Program-made: the position numbers and the translations under genes | Shown here: one piece after another, positions 26,099 to 33,523 of the stretch | Layout: every line of letters starts with the position of its first letter | How positions within the stretch are numbered: position 1 is the first letter of the stretch | Source of the DNA: Armatimonadota bacterium | Lineage (GTDB): Bacteria; Armatimonadota; Fimbriimonadia; Fimbriimonadales; Fimbriimonadaceae | Assembly: GCA_018268395.1 (NCBI GenBank) | Contig: JAFDWQ010000001.1 | Location: 834,644-898,643, forward strand | Length of the DNA: 64,000 nt | Reading direction: 5' to 3' | Notes under the pieces: generated by a model | Database searches by the model: none | What the model was told of the DNA's origin: nothing | The model's input: only the letters and a program-made list of their open reading frames with translations

Positions 26099-26335
26099 TC
26101 AACCCCCTTCAAGCCTGTCCCGTGTGAGAAGGAAGGCCATGATGACGGCCGTGGAGGGTACGAGCCACGGCAAGGACCAGTTCAGACCCCAGGCCCACGC
26201 CATGGCTAACGGTGCGGCCATCCAGACGAAGAGCGTCAATGCTCCGAAAAAGAGCATGGCCACCTCGCCCCAGAAGAACCATTTGCCCTTACCGATCAGC
26301 ATCGGCGCGGCCATCAGCGCGAACAGCCACCGCAT
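26099..26335 (-). CDS. Small membrane protein, unknown
   Basis: 78 residues with two hydrophobic helices (MRWLFALMAAPML, then VAMLFFGALTLFVWMAAPLA) and a further hydrophobic stretch near the end. The tail is RDRLEGG. No family is recognised. Its TGA stop is in frame with the next small membrane gene, so the two may once have been a single protein. Confidence 0.45.
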   Translation of the reverse strand: MRWLFALMAAPMLIGKGKWFFWGEVAMLFFGALTLFVWMAAPLAMAWAWGLNWSLPWLVPSTAVIMAFLLTRDRLEGG

Positions 26336-26466
26336 GGCTGTATTCTGACATCGGGGCGGAAGCGCTCGTGATCGACGTGCTTTTCGTGAAGTCACTCTGC
26401 CGGAATTCCGAGACCAGGGATTTCAACGGCGCCGACCACGAACCCTTCCACATGCCCGCTTCGTGA

Positions 26467-27573
26467 TCAATGAAGCCTTTTTTGCGCCCGGTTCTTTCGT
26501 TTCGCGCCAAGACCGAGCAGCAACGGCAGCGCCGCCAAGAACCCCGAAGGCTCCGGTACGGGCGTCGCAAGGAACGTCCGTTGTACGCCTTGGTAAACCG
26601 CCGTTCCCGTGAACTGACCCGCGTTGTTGAAGGCGTGCACCTGCCGAAGGCTCCAGCCCGACCAGGAATCGTCCATCAGGTCGGTCAGTAGCATCGGGTT
26701 CTGTCCCTCCCGCCATAAATATTGCGACCGAGCCAAACCCTGGACGGCCTCTCCGAAGAAGAGCCCGTCGTTCGTCACGAACCGCAGGCCGCCTTCCGTG
26801 AACCCGGTCGGTAAGGCACCAAGCTCAGGGCCGCTTCCGCGCCTCCAGAGTGTCGGTCGCGCGTGCACACCGACGCTGGAATGGCCGACGATGACGCCCT
26901 CATCGTTGATCGAATTGACGCCCGCCTCCTCTCCCAGACTCAATGCAGAAAGCGTGGAGAGGCCGTCCGTGGGAGACCAGCGCCAAGAACCGTGAAGCCC
27001 GTTGTTGTCCGAGCTCGTACCGATCACCTCGTTCGAATTGTTCAAAGTCACGGCCTCGGAGTACTGGTCGTAGATCGTCCCGAGGTCTCGGGGCGCTTTG
27101 CCGGGCTCCCAGAGGGTCGCCCGTCCCGTGCCGTTCGTAAGGCTCAGAGAAACTCCGCACACGCTACCGCTGTCGGCGACGCTCCCCGCCCACGTGATGC
27201 CACGTCCTGGCAGCCCGTTCAGCGACTTGTAGCCTCCGGAACTGCTCCACGTCAGCGCCTTGTAAAGGCCCGCTGAAAGGCCGGTCACGCCGACGCACGT
27301 GCCCGCGCTGTTCACGTCGTTGAAGACTGTCCCGTGGTTGTTCGGATACTGGCCGGGGAGGATCGTGCCCTCGGACCGGCTCCAATAGAACGGCGCGTCT
27401 TCCGATGTCGAAACGTAGCCCGCGACACGGCCGTCGTCCGAAAGGCCCCGTGGCGTTCCCGGAGGGTTCGCGACAGGCAAGGCTTCGATCTTGTACTTGG
27501 CGTAAGGCTGGGCCAGCGCCATTGCCGACACGACCGCCATCACAAACGTCGCGGATCCCTTCATCCCGTTCAT
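26467..27573 (-). CDS. PEP-CTERM protein with HAF-type repeats
   Basis: 368 residues. The signal peptide ends around ALAQ. The body repeats short units such as GLSDDGRVAGYV, FNDVNSAGTCVGV, LNNSNEVIGTS and INDEGVIVGHS. These are the pattern of HAF-repeat extracellular proteins, a beta-propeller-like surface family. The tag VPEPSGFLAALPLLLGLG plus KRKNR is a PEP-CTERM sorting signal. CAAAAT (27582-27587) lies 8 nt before ATG 27573; ATG 27564 is an alternative. Confidence 0.8.
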   Translation of the reverse strand: MNGMKGSATFVMAVVSAMALAQPYAKYKIEALPVANPPGTPRGLSDDGRVAGYVSTSEDAPFYWSRSEGTILPGQYPNNHGTVFNDVNSAGTCVGVTGLSAGLYKALTWSSSGGYKSLNGLPGRGITWAGSVADSGSVCGVSLSLTNGTGRATLWEPGKAPRDLGTIYDQYSEAVTLNNSNEVIGTSSDNNGLHGSWRWSPTDGLSTLSALSLGEEAGVNSINDEGVIVGHSSVGVHARPTLWRRGSGPELGALPTGFTEGGLRFVTNDGLFFGEAVQGLARSQYLWREGQNPMLLTDLMDDSWSGWSLRQVHAFNNAGQFTGTAVYQGVQRTFLATPVPEPSGFLAALPLLLGLGAKRKNRAQKRLH

Positions 27574-27659
27574 CGTGAAGCATTTTGCCGACCGCGAGTC
27601 ACCGCAGTCTTACTTGAGTTCAGTCCGTTGTCGATAGCCCGTGACCTGCCTGCACGAGT

Positions 27660-28844
27660 TCAAGGCCCCTTGGACGTGCCCCGGAGAGCGCGGTCTTCGG
27701 CCATCATCTGCAGCCTGGTCGCATACGCCTTGGCGCGGTCGTCGGAAGGGGACATCCGCTCGTCCCACTTGCGATAGACCTGATAGTCGGCGAAACCCTT
27801 CCTGACCGCCTTGACCTCCCAGTCGAACTCGAACGACCCGCGGCCGTGGCCCAGTTCGCCGACGTCGAATCCGCTCGCGCTCTTGTTCTTCACGCCCAAG
27901 CCTTGCGAGTCGAAGGTACATGGGGTCAAGGTCACCGTGATCCCCCGTGCCTCCGCCAAAGCGGAAAAGTGGTGGGGCAACGAGACGTGGGCGCGACCAT
28001 CGACCAACCTCCCCGTGCCGCGCAGGTACATCGCCGCCTCCGGCCCTTCGATACACGCGTAGACGATGTCGCGCTGCGGGTCGTCGGGATCCGGTTCGAC
28101 GAAGTTCTTCACGGTCGCGCTCAAGGTCGTCTTGCGCTGGGAATCGATGACCCACGACCCGCCGATAAAGCTGTCCCGCTCCAAGACCATACGGTCCTCC
28201 CGCATGCCCGTGAAGTGGCCCAAATTCGGCCGTCCCATCCTGAGGAGGAAATAGAAGAGATCAGAGGAAGGCGACCCGTTCGAATCGTAGAACTGGATCT
28301 TGTTCCCGCCCTTCATCTGAACGTTTCCGAAGAACCACGCGGCGTCTCCGCCCGGAACCGTGTTCTCCGCGATGACGCCCGGAGTCCCGAACACGGTGCT
28401 CCGCCCCTGCACCCCGACTCCCGACGAGGAATTGGACTGGCCGAACACTCCCGTGTTGCCTAAACCGCGGACTCCGAAGCCACCGGCGGCCCGAGACTCG
28501 CCGTAGACGCCGCTGCCGCCGCCGCTCATGGCCGTGGCCGTTCCGCGGACCCCGAGCCCGTCCGGCCCCGCCGAACTGAAACTGCCTCCCAAATTGCCCG
28601 GAGAAGCCGTCGTGCTGTTACCGACCACCGGGATCGTGCCGTTCGAGGCCTGTTGGACGAAGACCTGCCCCGCACGGAAGGTGCCCTTGATGTTCGCGTG
28701 TCCCGCCTGCGCCGCTCCAGGTGTGACGTCTTGCAAGAACACGTTGCCGACGACCGCTGGGGCCCCGCCGGCAAGAGCGATGCCCGCTAACGCCAAAGCG
28801 GCGGTCGAGACGAAGACAATGGGGACGCCAGGTTTTCTGCTCAT
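27660..28844 (-). CDS. Secreted surface protein with GVxG repeats and a conserved C-terminal domain
   Basis: 394 residues. A signal peptide (about 25 residues) is followed by a Gly-rich zone with repeated GVRG / GVYG / GVFG / GVQG units (residues 95-155), resembling tail-fibre or trimeric-adhesin collars. The C-terminal domain (IVYACIEGPEAAMYLRGTG, then VSLPHHFSALAEARGITV and FDWEVKAVRKGF) resembles domains I associate with uncharacterised secreted proteins of related phyla. The function is unknown; an adhesin or stalk is one reading. AGGAAG lies 5 nt before the start, so it has a leader. Confidence 0.65.
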   Translation of the reverse strand: MSRKPGVPIVFVSTAALALAGIALAGGAPAVVGNVFLQDVTPGAAQAGHANIKGTFRAGQVFVQQASNGTIPVVGNSTTASPGNLGGSFSSAGPDGLGVRGTATAMSGGGSGVYGESRAAGGFGVRGLGNTGVFGQSNSSSGVGVQGRSTVFGTPGVIAENTVPGGDAAWFFGNVQMKGGNKIQFYDSNGSPSSDLFYFLLRMGRPNLGHFTGMREDRMVLERDSFIGGSWVIDSQRKTTLSATVKNFVEPDPDDPQRDIVYACIEGPEAAMYLRGTGRLVDGRAHVSLPHHFSALAEARGITVTLTPCTFDSQGLGVKNKSASGFDVGELGHGRGSFEFDWEVKAVRKGFADYQVYRKWDERMSPSDDRAKAYATRLQMMAEDRALRGTSKGP

Positions 28845-28900
28845 GTGCGCTTCCTGCTTTCAGGATGACGCCCGTCGTGGCGGTTTGCGACCGACCTTCG

Positions 28901-29170
28901 TCAGATATCGCGCTCCAAAGTCCTGAGCTTCCCTGGGCGCAGGGTGAACCACACGACCAGGAACGCACCGACGAGCACGCCCGCCCCAAGGCCTTGCGTC
29001 ACGCCCAGGCCGATCCCGGTCGGGACAGGATCGACCGGGCCGTCGAAGACGGCGACGTAGTAACCCGGAACGGCAAGGCCGAGCAACAGGCCGACGAGGC
29101 CGCCGCCGGTTCCGAAAGCGACGGTCGCCACCGCGATCAGCGCCAACCCCTCCCACGGTCCTCTGATCAT
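28901..29170 (-). CDS. Small two-helix membrane protein, unknown
   Basis: 89 residues. Two long hydrophobic helices with Gly-rich faces (about residues 8-35 and 50-75) end in a basic tail, RPGKLRTLERDI. No family is recognised. A GGGGAG-like site lies before the ATG. It is 56 nt upstream of the surface-protein gene on the same strand and may be co-transcribed with it. Confidence 0.5.
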   Translation of the reverse strand: MIRGPWEGLALIAVATVAFGTGGGLVGLLLGLAVPGYYVAVFDGPVDPVPTGIGLGVTQGLGAGVLVGAFLVVWFTLRPGKLRTLERDI

Positions 29171-29296
29171 GCTCCCCGTCCTTCGCTTGTCATGACCTGC
29201 TCAACTTTGACAGGACGTCGACCGTTCCCCCGGCCACCTGACCGGACTCGGTGCGCAGACGGTCCCGCCCCATGTATCAGACCGGTCCTTTCCCGC

Positions 29297-29345
29297 TACT
29301 CTTGTGGTGTCCCGTCTGCTGAGACGGGCTTCTCCGCAAGGAGAA
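29297..29345 (+). promoter_or_regulatory. -10 box and two tandem 5'-leader hairpins, the second over the ribosome site
   Basis: TACTCT (29297-29302) is a plausible -10. Then CCCGTCT-GCTG-AGACGGG (29311-29328, 7 bp) is followed directly by TTCTCC-GCAA-GGAGAA (29330-29345, 6 bp with a GNRA tetraloop). The right arm holds GGAG, part of the Shine-Dalgarno region before the TTG at 29357, so folding could limit translation. Confidence 0.45.
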
Positions 29346-29356
29346 AGGGGAATCTT

Positions 29357-31453
29357 TTGAACGGAAAAGTCTTGTCGTCTCTGACCCTTTCGGCCCTCTT
29401 GACCGCGAACGTCTTCGCCGCAGGACAACCGAAGACCTCGTGGCGTTACTACCGCCCGGGCAACACAGGCATCCAGGGCGACACCAACGAAGCGCTCTGG
29501 ATCGGCCCCGACGGCGACCCTTGGATCGGCGGGTACGACCCGTTGGCCGAGGAAGGCGGCGTCGCCAAGTTCGTCCAAGCCCAAGACCGCTGGTTCAACG
29601 TCTCGAACATCGACTACCAGGCCCTCGGCAGCGCCAACGACACTGGTCACTGCCGGGCGACCGACATCGAAGGCGACGGCCTCGGGAACATCTGGATCGG
29701 CACCTATCGCGGACTTCTCAGAATGAACCTGGCCCAAGGCCCACGCAGCCTCGTCCGCTACGGCAACGACAACTCCCCCCTTCCCGGCGGCGTCACGCAG
29801 GACGTCTCCCTCGCCCCCGACGGCACGGTGTGGGTCTCGGCGTCCAGCTCGGTCTGGGGCGGAGGGGGCCTGACGAGGTTCGACCCTGTCGCCAAGACCT
29901 GGAGGAACTTCCCCGGGCACGGCGGCGACAAGATCGCCGTCCAACCGAAACCGGGCGGCGGCTACTTCGTCTGGTGCTCGCCGGTCGGATACGAGGTCGG
30001 CAACGTCGACCGGTGGGACAGCACGTCCCAAACCTGGACGGTCTTCGCCCCGGTCGCGGGCAACCCGTCCCATATCCCCGCCAAGGACTCCGTCGATGCG
30101 GTCGGCAACCTGTGGATCAAGCGGTGGGTGAACAACCAGCTCGAAGAGCGGCTCCAGATCCTCAAGCCCGACGGCACCTGGACGACCCCGCCCCTGCCCC
30201 CGCCCAACGGCCCTGTGTCGGAAGCCGCCGTCAAGCCGTTCGGCACCCTGCAGTGCCTTATCGTCGACGGCTTCATGCACTTGCAAAGTTTCAATGGCAG
30301 CACTTGGACAGATCTCGGCCCGGTTCCCCACAGCGCGTTCATCGACGCCATCGACCGTGACGCCCAGGGCAACGTCTGGCTCTGCGGCACGGGCATGGGC
30401 GGCGCCCTGAAGCGCACGGCCTCCAACGGCGTCTGGCAACGGTATCGGATCACCAACACGAGCCAGTTCGACCTGTTCAACAAAGACCTGTCACTCGACC
30501 CCTTCAGCCAGAACGTCTACGTCTGCGCCAACGCGTCCTCCGGGGTCGGCGGAATGGCCCGGTTCGACGGGATCAGGTGGAAGACCTACGTCAACGACCT
30601 GGGTTACGGTCTCAGCGGCCCCTGGCCGTTCGGTTCGCCCCAGAGCGAAGCCCTCCTGGTACGCCCCTCGAACGGGAAGGTCGTCGTCAACCCCCTCAAC
30701 GACTATTCGCACGAGTTCGACGGCACGGCTTGGACGGCGTTCTCCGGTGGGCCCGACCAGGTCCAGAACTACACCGAAGACTCGACCGGACGGGTCTGGG
30801 TCGCCAACCACTATGGCGGCATCGGCTACTTCGTTAATGGTGCTTACACCTTCGTCGAGGCCGGCGCTTGGTTCAACAAAGTCGTCAAGGACACTGTGCA
30901 ACCTGGCGCCGTCTGGGGCGTGCTCGGCCCCGAACTCGTCCGGACGGACGGAGTCCACCGATTCTCCGCCCCGATCGATTCCGTCCCCGGCCTGACAGGA
31001 CTTGGTGCGGAGTTCAACAGCCTGGTCGTCGACGCGGACGGCAAAGCCTGGGCCGGCACGTACAGCAGTGCGACGACCTCCGGCAACGCCCTTGTCAAAG
31101 TCGATCCGGCCACGGGCCAGAAGCAGGCCGTCTTCCGTTATGGCGTGAACTGGCCCTTCCCCGGCCAATACGTGCAGCCCCTCGCGCGGACCTCGGACGG
31201 GCGGCTCTGGATGGCCTACGGGCGCGAGTTCCCGTTCGACGACATGGGCCTGCTCTGGTGGGACGGCGCGAAGATCGGCACCTTCCCCGCGCCCCCGAAC
31301 GGCGAATGGCGGTTCGGCGGCCTCCCGCACTACATCATCACCGACCTCGAAGTGCGGCCGGTCGCTGGCGGCTACGAGCTTTGGATGGCGTGCTTCAGCC
31401 GCGGCATCGCGGTGCTCAAAGTACAATATCCGACTCCCGGGAGCCCGAAGTAA
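29357..31453 (+). CDS. Secreted beta-propeller protein with two-component-propeller-like repeats
   Basis: 698 residues from TTG 29357. The signal peptide is about residues 1-22. The rest is a run of propeller blades with Trp-rich strands such as ALWIGPDGDPWIGGY, NIWIGTYRGLLRM, TVWVSASSS, NVWLCGTGMGG and RVWVANHYGG. These resemble the Reg_prop / YvrL-type sensor repeats, but no kinase domain follows, so it is an extracellular protein. There is no PEP-CTERM tag. The start is set by the signal peptide and AAAGGGG 6 nt upstream. A strong hairpin ends the gene. Confidence 0.75.
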   Translation: MNGKVLSSLTLSALLTANVFAAGQPKTSWRYYRPGNTGIQGDTNEALWIGPDGDPWIGGYDPLAEEGGVAKFVQAQDRWFNVSNIDYQALGSANDTGHCRATDIEGDGLGNIWIGTYRGLLRMNLAQGPRSLVRYGNDNSPLPGGVTQDVSLAPDGTVWVSASSSVWGGGGLTRFDPVAKTWRNFPGHGGDKIAVQPKPGGGYFVWCSPVGYEVGNVDRWDSTSQTWTVFAPVAGNPSHIPAKDSVDAVGNLWIKRWVNNQLEERLQILKPDGTWTTPPLPPPNGPVSEAAVKPFGTLQCLIVDGFMHLQSFNGSTWTDLGPVPHSAFIDAIDRDAQGNVWLCGTGMGGALKRTASNGVWQRYRITNTSQFDLFNKDLSLDPFSQNVYVCANASSGVGGMARFDGIRWKTYVNDLGYGLSGPWPFGSPQSEALLVRPSNGKVVVNPLNDYSHEFDGTAWTAFSGGPDQVQNYTEDSTGRVWVANHYGGIGYFVNGAYTFVEAGAWFNKVVKDTVQPGAVWGVLGPELVRTDGVHRFSAPIDSVPGLTGLGAEFNSLVVDADGKAWAGTYSSATTSGNALVKVDPATGQKQAVFRYGVNWPFPGQYVQPLARTSDGRLWMAYGREFPFDDMGLLWWDGAKIGTFPAPPNGEWRFGGLPHYIITDLEVRPVAGGYELWMACFSRGIAVLKVQYPTPGSPK

Positions 31454-31460
31454 GGCGGAA

Positions 31461-31497
31461 GCCGAGCCGGGGCGGCGCAAGCCGTGCCCGGCTCGGC
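31461..31497 (+). terminator. Terminator hairpin after the propeller gene
   Basis: GCCGAGCCGGG and CCCGGCTCGGC pair perfectly (11 bp) around a 15-nt loop. A short T-run (CTTT) follows 5 nt later. Confidence 0.7.
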
Positions 31498-31547
31498 GAT
31501 CGCTTTGCGTCGCTTCACGATGGCGAGGGGAGGAGGTCTACGATCCC

Positions 31548-32423
31548 CTAGACCCCGACTACGCCTAACTCCGCCACGGGCGTGTCCTGTCCCGTGGTGA
31601 CGTTGACGAACCGCACTCCGCAGGCGTACCAGCCCGGCTGTGCGGGGACGGTGGCCTCGAGCCCGCCCTGCGTGAACGCGACGAACTTCTGATGGCGGTA
31701 CTTGTCGCGATAGGAGCGACAGTTCCGCCCCGGCAGGCGTTGGAGGAGGAGCTCGGTCACGACGCCCGAGGAGTTGGGGCGGTCGGCGGAGAAAAGGATT
31801 CCCAGCCCTGGAGAAGCTTGGCGTGGCTCGGCAGTGGCACTGCACGGCTTAGCGATGGCATTGCCTGGCTCTGCCGAGGCTTTGCGTGGCTTAGCGACGG
31901 CTTTGATTTGGCATGGAGTCTTGGATTCGTCAGCAGCCACTGCAGGGCCCGGCATCGCTGCTGTAGAGCCATGCATCGGTTCCCCAGAGCCATGCAAAGC
32001 CATTGCAGTGCTATGCAAAGCGCTATCTGCAGCCTGTACCGCCACCACCACGCTGTCCCCGAAGAACGGGTTGCCCGGCGGGAGGGGAGGGGCGGCGGAA
32101 GGGTCGAGCTGGAGGAGCTTGGCGTAGAGGCCGGTAAAGACGTTCATGGCCTTCGGCACTCGGGGCAGGCCGCTCTCGGGGTCGGTGACGGCGAGGCCGG
32201 CCGCATAGCGGCGCCAGGCTTCGGCGAGGACCGGGTCGAGCCCGCTCCAGACGGCGACGGCCTTCGTCATGCGGATGCGGTTCTGCTGTTGGACCCCGGT
32301 CTGCGGGTTGTTGCGGCGCGGACGGTTGCGCACGACGACCCCGCCCGAGGTACGGACGTAGACCACGTTCCCGTTCTTGCCGCTGAGGCTGCTCCCCAAC
32401 CCGCCGAGGACGAACTTCGCCAT
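31548..32423 (-). CDS. DUF6266-like / phage-structural-like protein with a heptapeptide repeat insert
   Basis: 291 residues without a signal peptide. The N-terminus (GSSLSGKNGNVVYVRTSGG, then RRNNPQTGVQQQNRIRM and WSGLDPVLAEAWRRYAAG) follows the GK.GN..vR....NP.T..Q...R..F pattern. I associate that pattern with DUF6266-like and phage virion or tail-associated proteins. Residues about 130-200 are a degenerate heptapeptide repeat (units like AKPRKAS, AEPGNAI, AKPCSAT) encoded by a 21-bp minisatellite. The end (GVVTELLLQRL, VPAQPGWYACGVRFVNVTTGQDTPV) matches the gene at 36079, so the two are paralogues. The family link is from memory of motifs. Confidence 0.6.
   Translation of the reverse strand: MAKFVLGGLGSSLSGKNGNVVYVRTSGGVVVRNRPRRNNPQTGVQQQNRIRMTKAVAVWSGLDPVLAEAWRRYAAGLAVTDPESGLPRVPKAMNVFTGLYAKLLQLDPSAAPPLPPGNPFFGDSVVVAVQAADSALHSTAMALHGSGEPMHGSTAAMPGPAVAADESKTPCQIKAVAKPRKASAEPGNAIAKPCSATAEPRQASPGLGILFSADRPNSSGVVTELLLQRLPGRNCRSYRDKYRHQKFVAFTQGGLEATVPAQPGWYACGVRFVNVTTGQDTPVAELGVVGV
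31825..32034. repeat. Degenerate 21-bp tandem repeat (10 units)
   Basis: Ten consecutive 21-nt units read on the plus strand, e.g. GGCTCGGCAGTGGCACTGC.., GGCTTAGCGATGGCATTGC.., GGCTCTGCCGAGGCTTTGC.., and later TGCATCGGTTCCCCAGAGC.. and TGCAAAGCCATTGCAGTGC... The period is a multiple of three, and on the minus strand it encodes heptapeptides inside the gene 31548-32423. Units are diverged and differ most in the middle (31909-31950). Confidence 0.7.
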
Positions 32424-32491
32424 TGCTGTTTTGATTCTCGGCTTCTGGACGCCCACCCTCCACCTCTCGATCTTCGGCTCTCCTCCTGCCT

Positions 32492-32513
32492 TCCTCCTGT
32501 CGCGACAGGAGGA
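32492..32513. repeat. Perfect 22-bp palindrome
   Basis: TCCTCCTGTC-GC-GACAGGAGGA reads identically on both strands, with no central spacer (centre TCGCGA). It lies between the divergent paralogue gene (minus) and the nuclease-like gene (plus), next to the 11-bp repeats. Confidence 0.85.
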
Positions 32514-32515
32514 GA

Positions 32516-32548
32516 ACAGGAGGATCACAGGAGGATCACAGGAGGATG
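32516..32548 (+). repeat. Three tandem 11-bp repeats (iteron-like)
   Basis: ACAGGAGGATC, ACAGGAGGATC and ACAGGAGGATG follow one another without spacing at 32516, 32527 and 32538. The right arm of the adjacent palindrome (ACAGGAGGA) is a fourth partial copy. An 11-bp period places each copy on the same helix face, as for protein-binding iterons. Confidence 0.7.
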
Positions 32549-32668
32549 CAAGGTGTTGGCAGGCCCTTTAACCGATGTCAATGAAGAGCTGTCACGACCA
32601 GGAATGCACCGACGAGCACAGGACCAAAGGCAATTCTGGCGAACCGCTGAGTCAAAGGGCCGAACGTC

Positions 32669-32674
32669 TATACT
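32669..32674 (+). promoter_or_regulatory. -10 box TATACT for the PD-(D/E)xK gene
   Basis: TATACT with 6 nt (CTCGCG) to the ATG at 32681, predicting a leaderless mRNA. Confidence 0.55.
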
Positions 32675-32680
32675 CTCGCG

Positions 32681-33424
32681 ATGGCCAAGTATGTGGACAC
32701 AGCCAAGCAACGCATTAGCGACGGGCTGAAGAAGTACACGAAGATCATTGAGCAGGCCAAAAACCGGGGCGTCAATGAAGCGGATACACGGGACATCGTC
32801 AAGGCCGTCCTGGGCGACGTCCTAGGTTATGATCCATTCTTCGAAGTGACGGGCGAGTACAGCGTCAAAGGGCAGTACGCCGACTTTGGAGTAAAGCTCG
32901 GCGATGAGATCCGCTTCTTTGTCGAAGTCAAGTCTGTCGGAACAAAGCTTGAGGAAAAGCAGATGTTCCAGATCATTGGCTACGCCGCCAACCAAGGCCA
33001 CGACTGGGGGCTACTGACCAATGGAGACGAGTGGCAAGTCTACCGGCTCTTCACGGGAGCAGACCGAGGCACAGAACGGGTCTTCAGCGTTCGGTTAACG
33101 GACGCCGAAACGCCGTTGAAGGACAAAGTCGAAACCTTGTTCCTGGTATCGAAGGAAGGCTTTCGCGCCAATGCGCTCCAAGACCATTGGTCGCGCGCGC
33201 AAGTGCTCAATCCGTTAAAGGTCGCTGAAAAGCTCTGTGAAGAAAAGGTGCTCTTGGCCATTCGCACTGAGCTACAACGCGGAATCGGCTTCACTCTTTC
33301 GGTCGACGCAGTGTGCGCCGTACTGTTGAATCAAGTCATCCGAGGTGATATTGCGGACAAGATCAAGTCAGGCGCGAACGCGACAACGAAAAAGCCTCCT
33401 GCGAAACAGGAGCCAGTCAAGTGA
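32681..33424 (+). CDS. Stand-alone HsdR-N-like PD-(D/E)xK nuclease domain protein
   Basis: 247 residues. The core shows the restriction-endonuclease fold site: Asp68 in QYADFGV, then Glu82-x-Lys84 in FFVEVKS, and a following Q-rich helix, QMFQIIGYAANQG. This matches the N-terminal nuclease domain of type I restriction HsdR subunits, where it cuts DNA. Here no helicase follows and no HsdM or HsdS gene is near. The C-terminal part is a helical region ending in a Lys-rich tail (TTKKPPAKQEPVK). It may be a defence or mobile-element nuclease working alone or with a distant partner. It is the first gene of the lower-GC island. Confidence 0.7.
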   Translation: MAKYVDTAKQRISDGLKKYTKIIEQAKNRGVNEADTRDIVKAVLGDVLGYDPFFEVTGEYSVKGQYADFGVKLGDEIRFFVEVKSVGTKLEEKQMFQIIGYAANQGHDWGLLTNGDEWQVYRLFTGADRGTERVFSVRLTDAETPLKDKVETLFLVSKEGFRANALQDHWSRAQVLNPLKVAEKLCEEKVLLAIRTELQRGIGFTLSVDAVCAVLLNQVIRGDIADKIKSGANATTKKPPAKQEPVK

Positions 33425-33523
33425 AGCCGGATGTTTGGTTTGTGCGCTGCCCCGAGACTGCGAAAGCCTCCTCAATCCGAACGCGACAGTGACGAGCCTG
33501 GAGGCATCGTCCTTCTGAAAGGA

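Noticed and set aside
31825-32034. CRISPR array
   Set aside because: Units are contiguous 21-mers without constant repeats or unique spacers, and they are coding. It is a minisatellite.
32516-32548. Multiple strong Shine-Dalgarno sites (AGGAGG)
   Set aside because: No start codon with a usable frame lies 5-10 nt downstream; the regular 11-bp spacing fits a repeat better.
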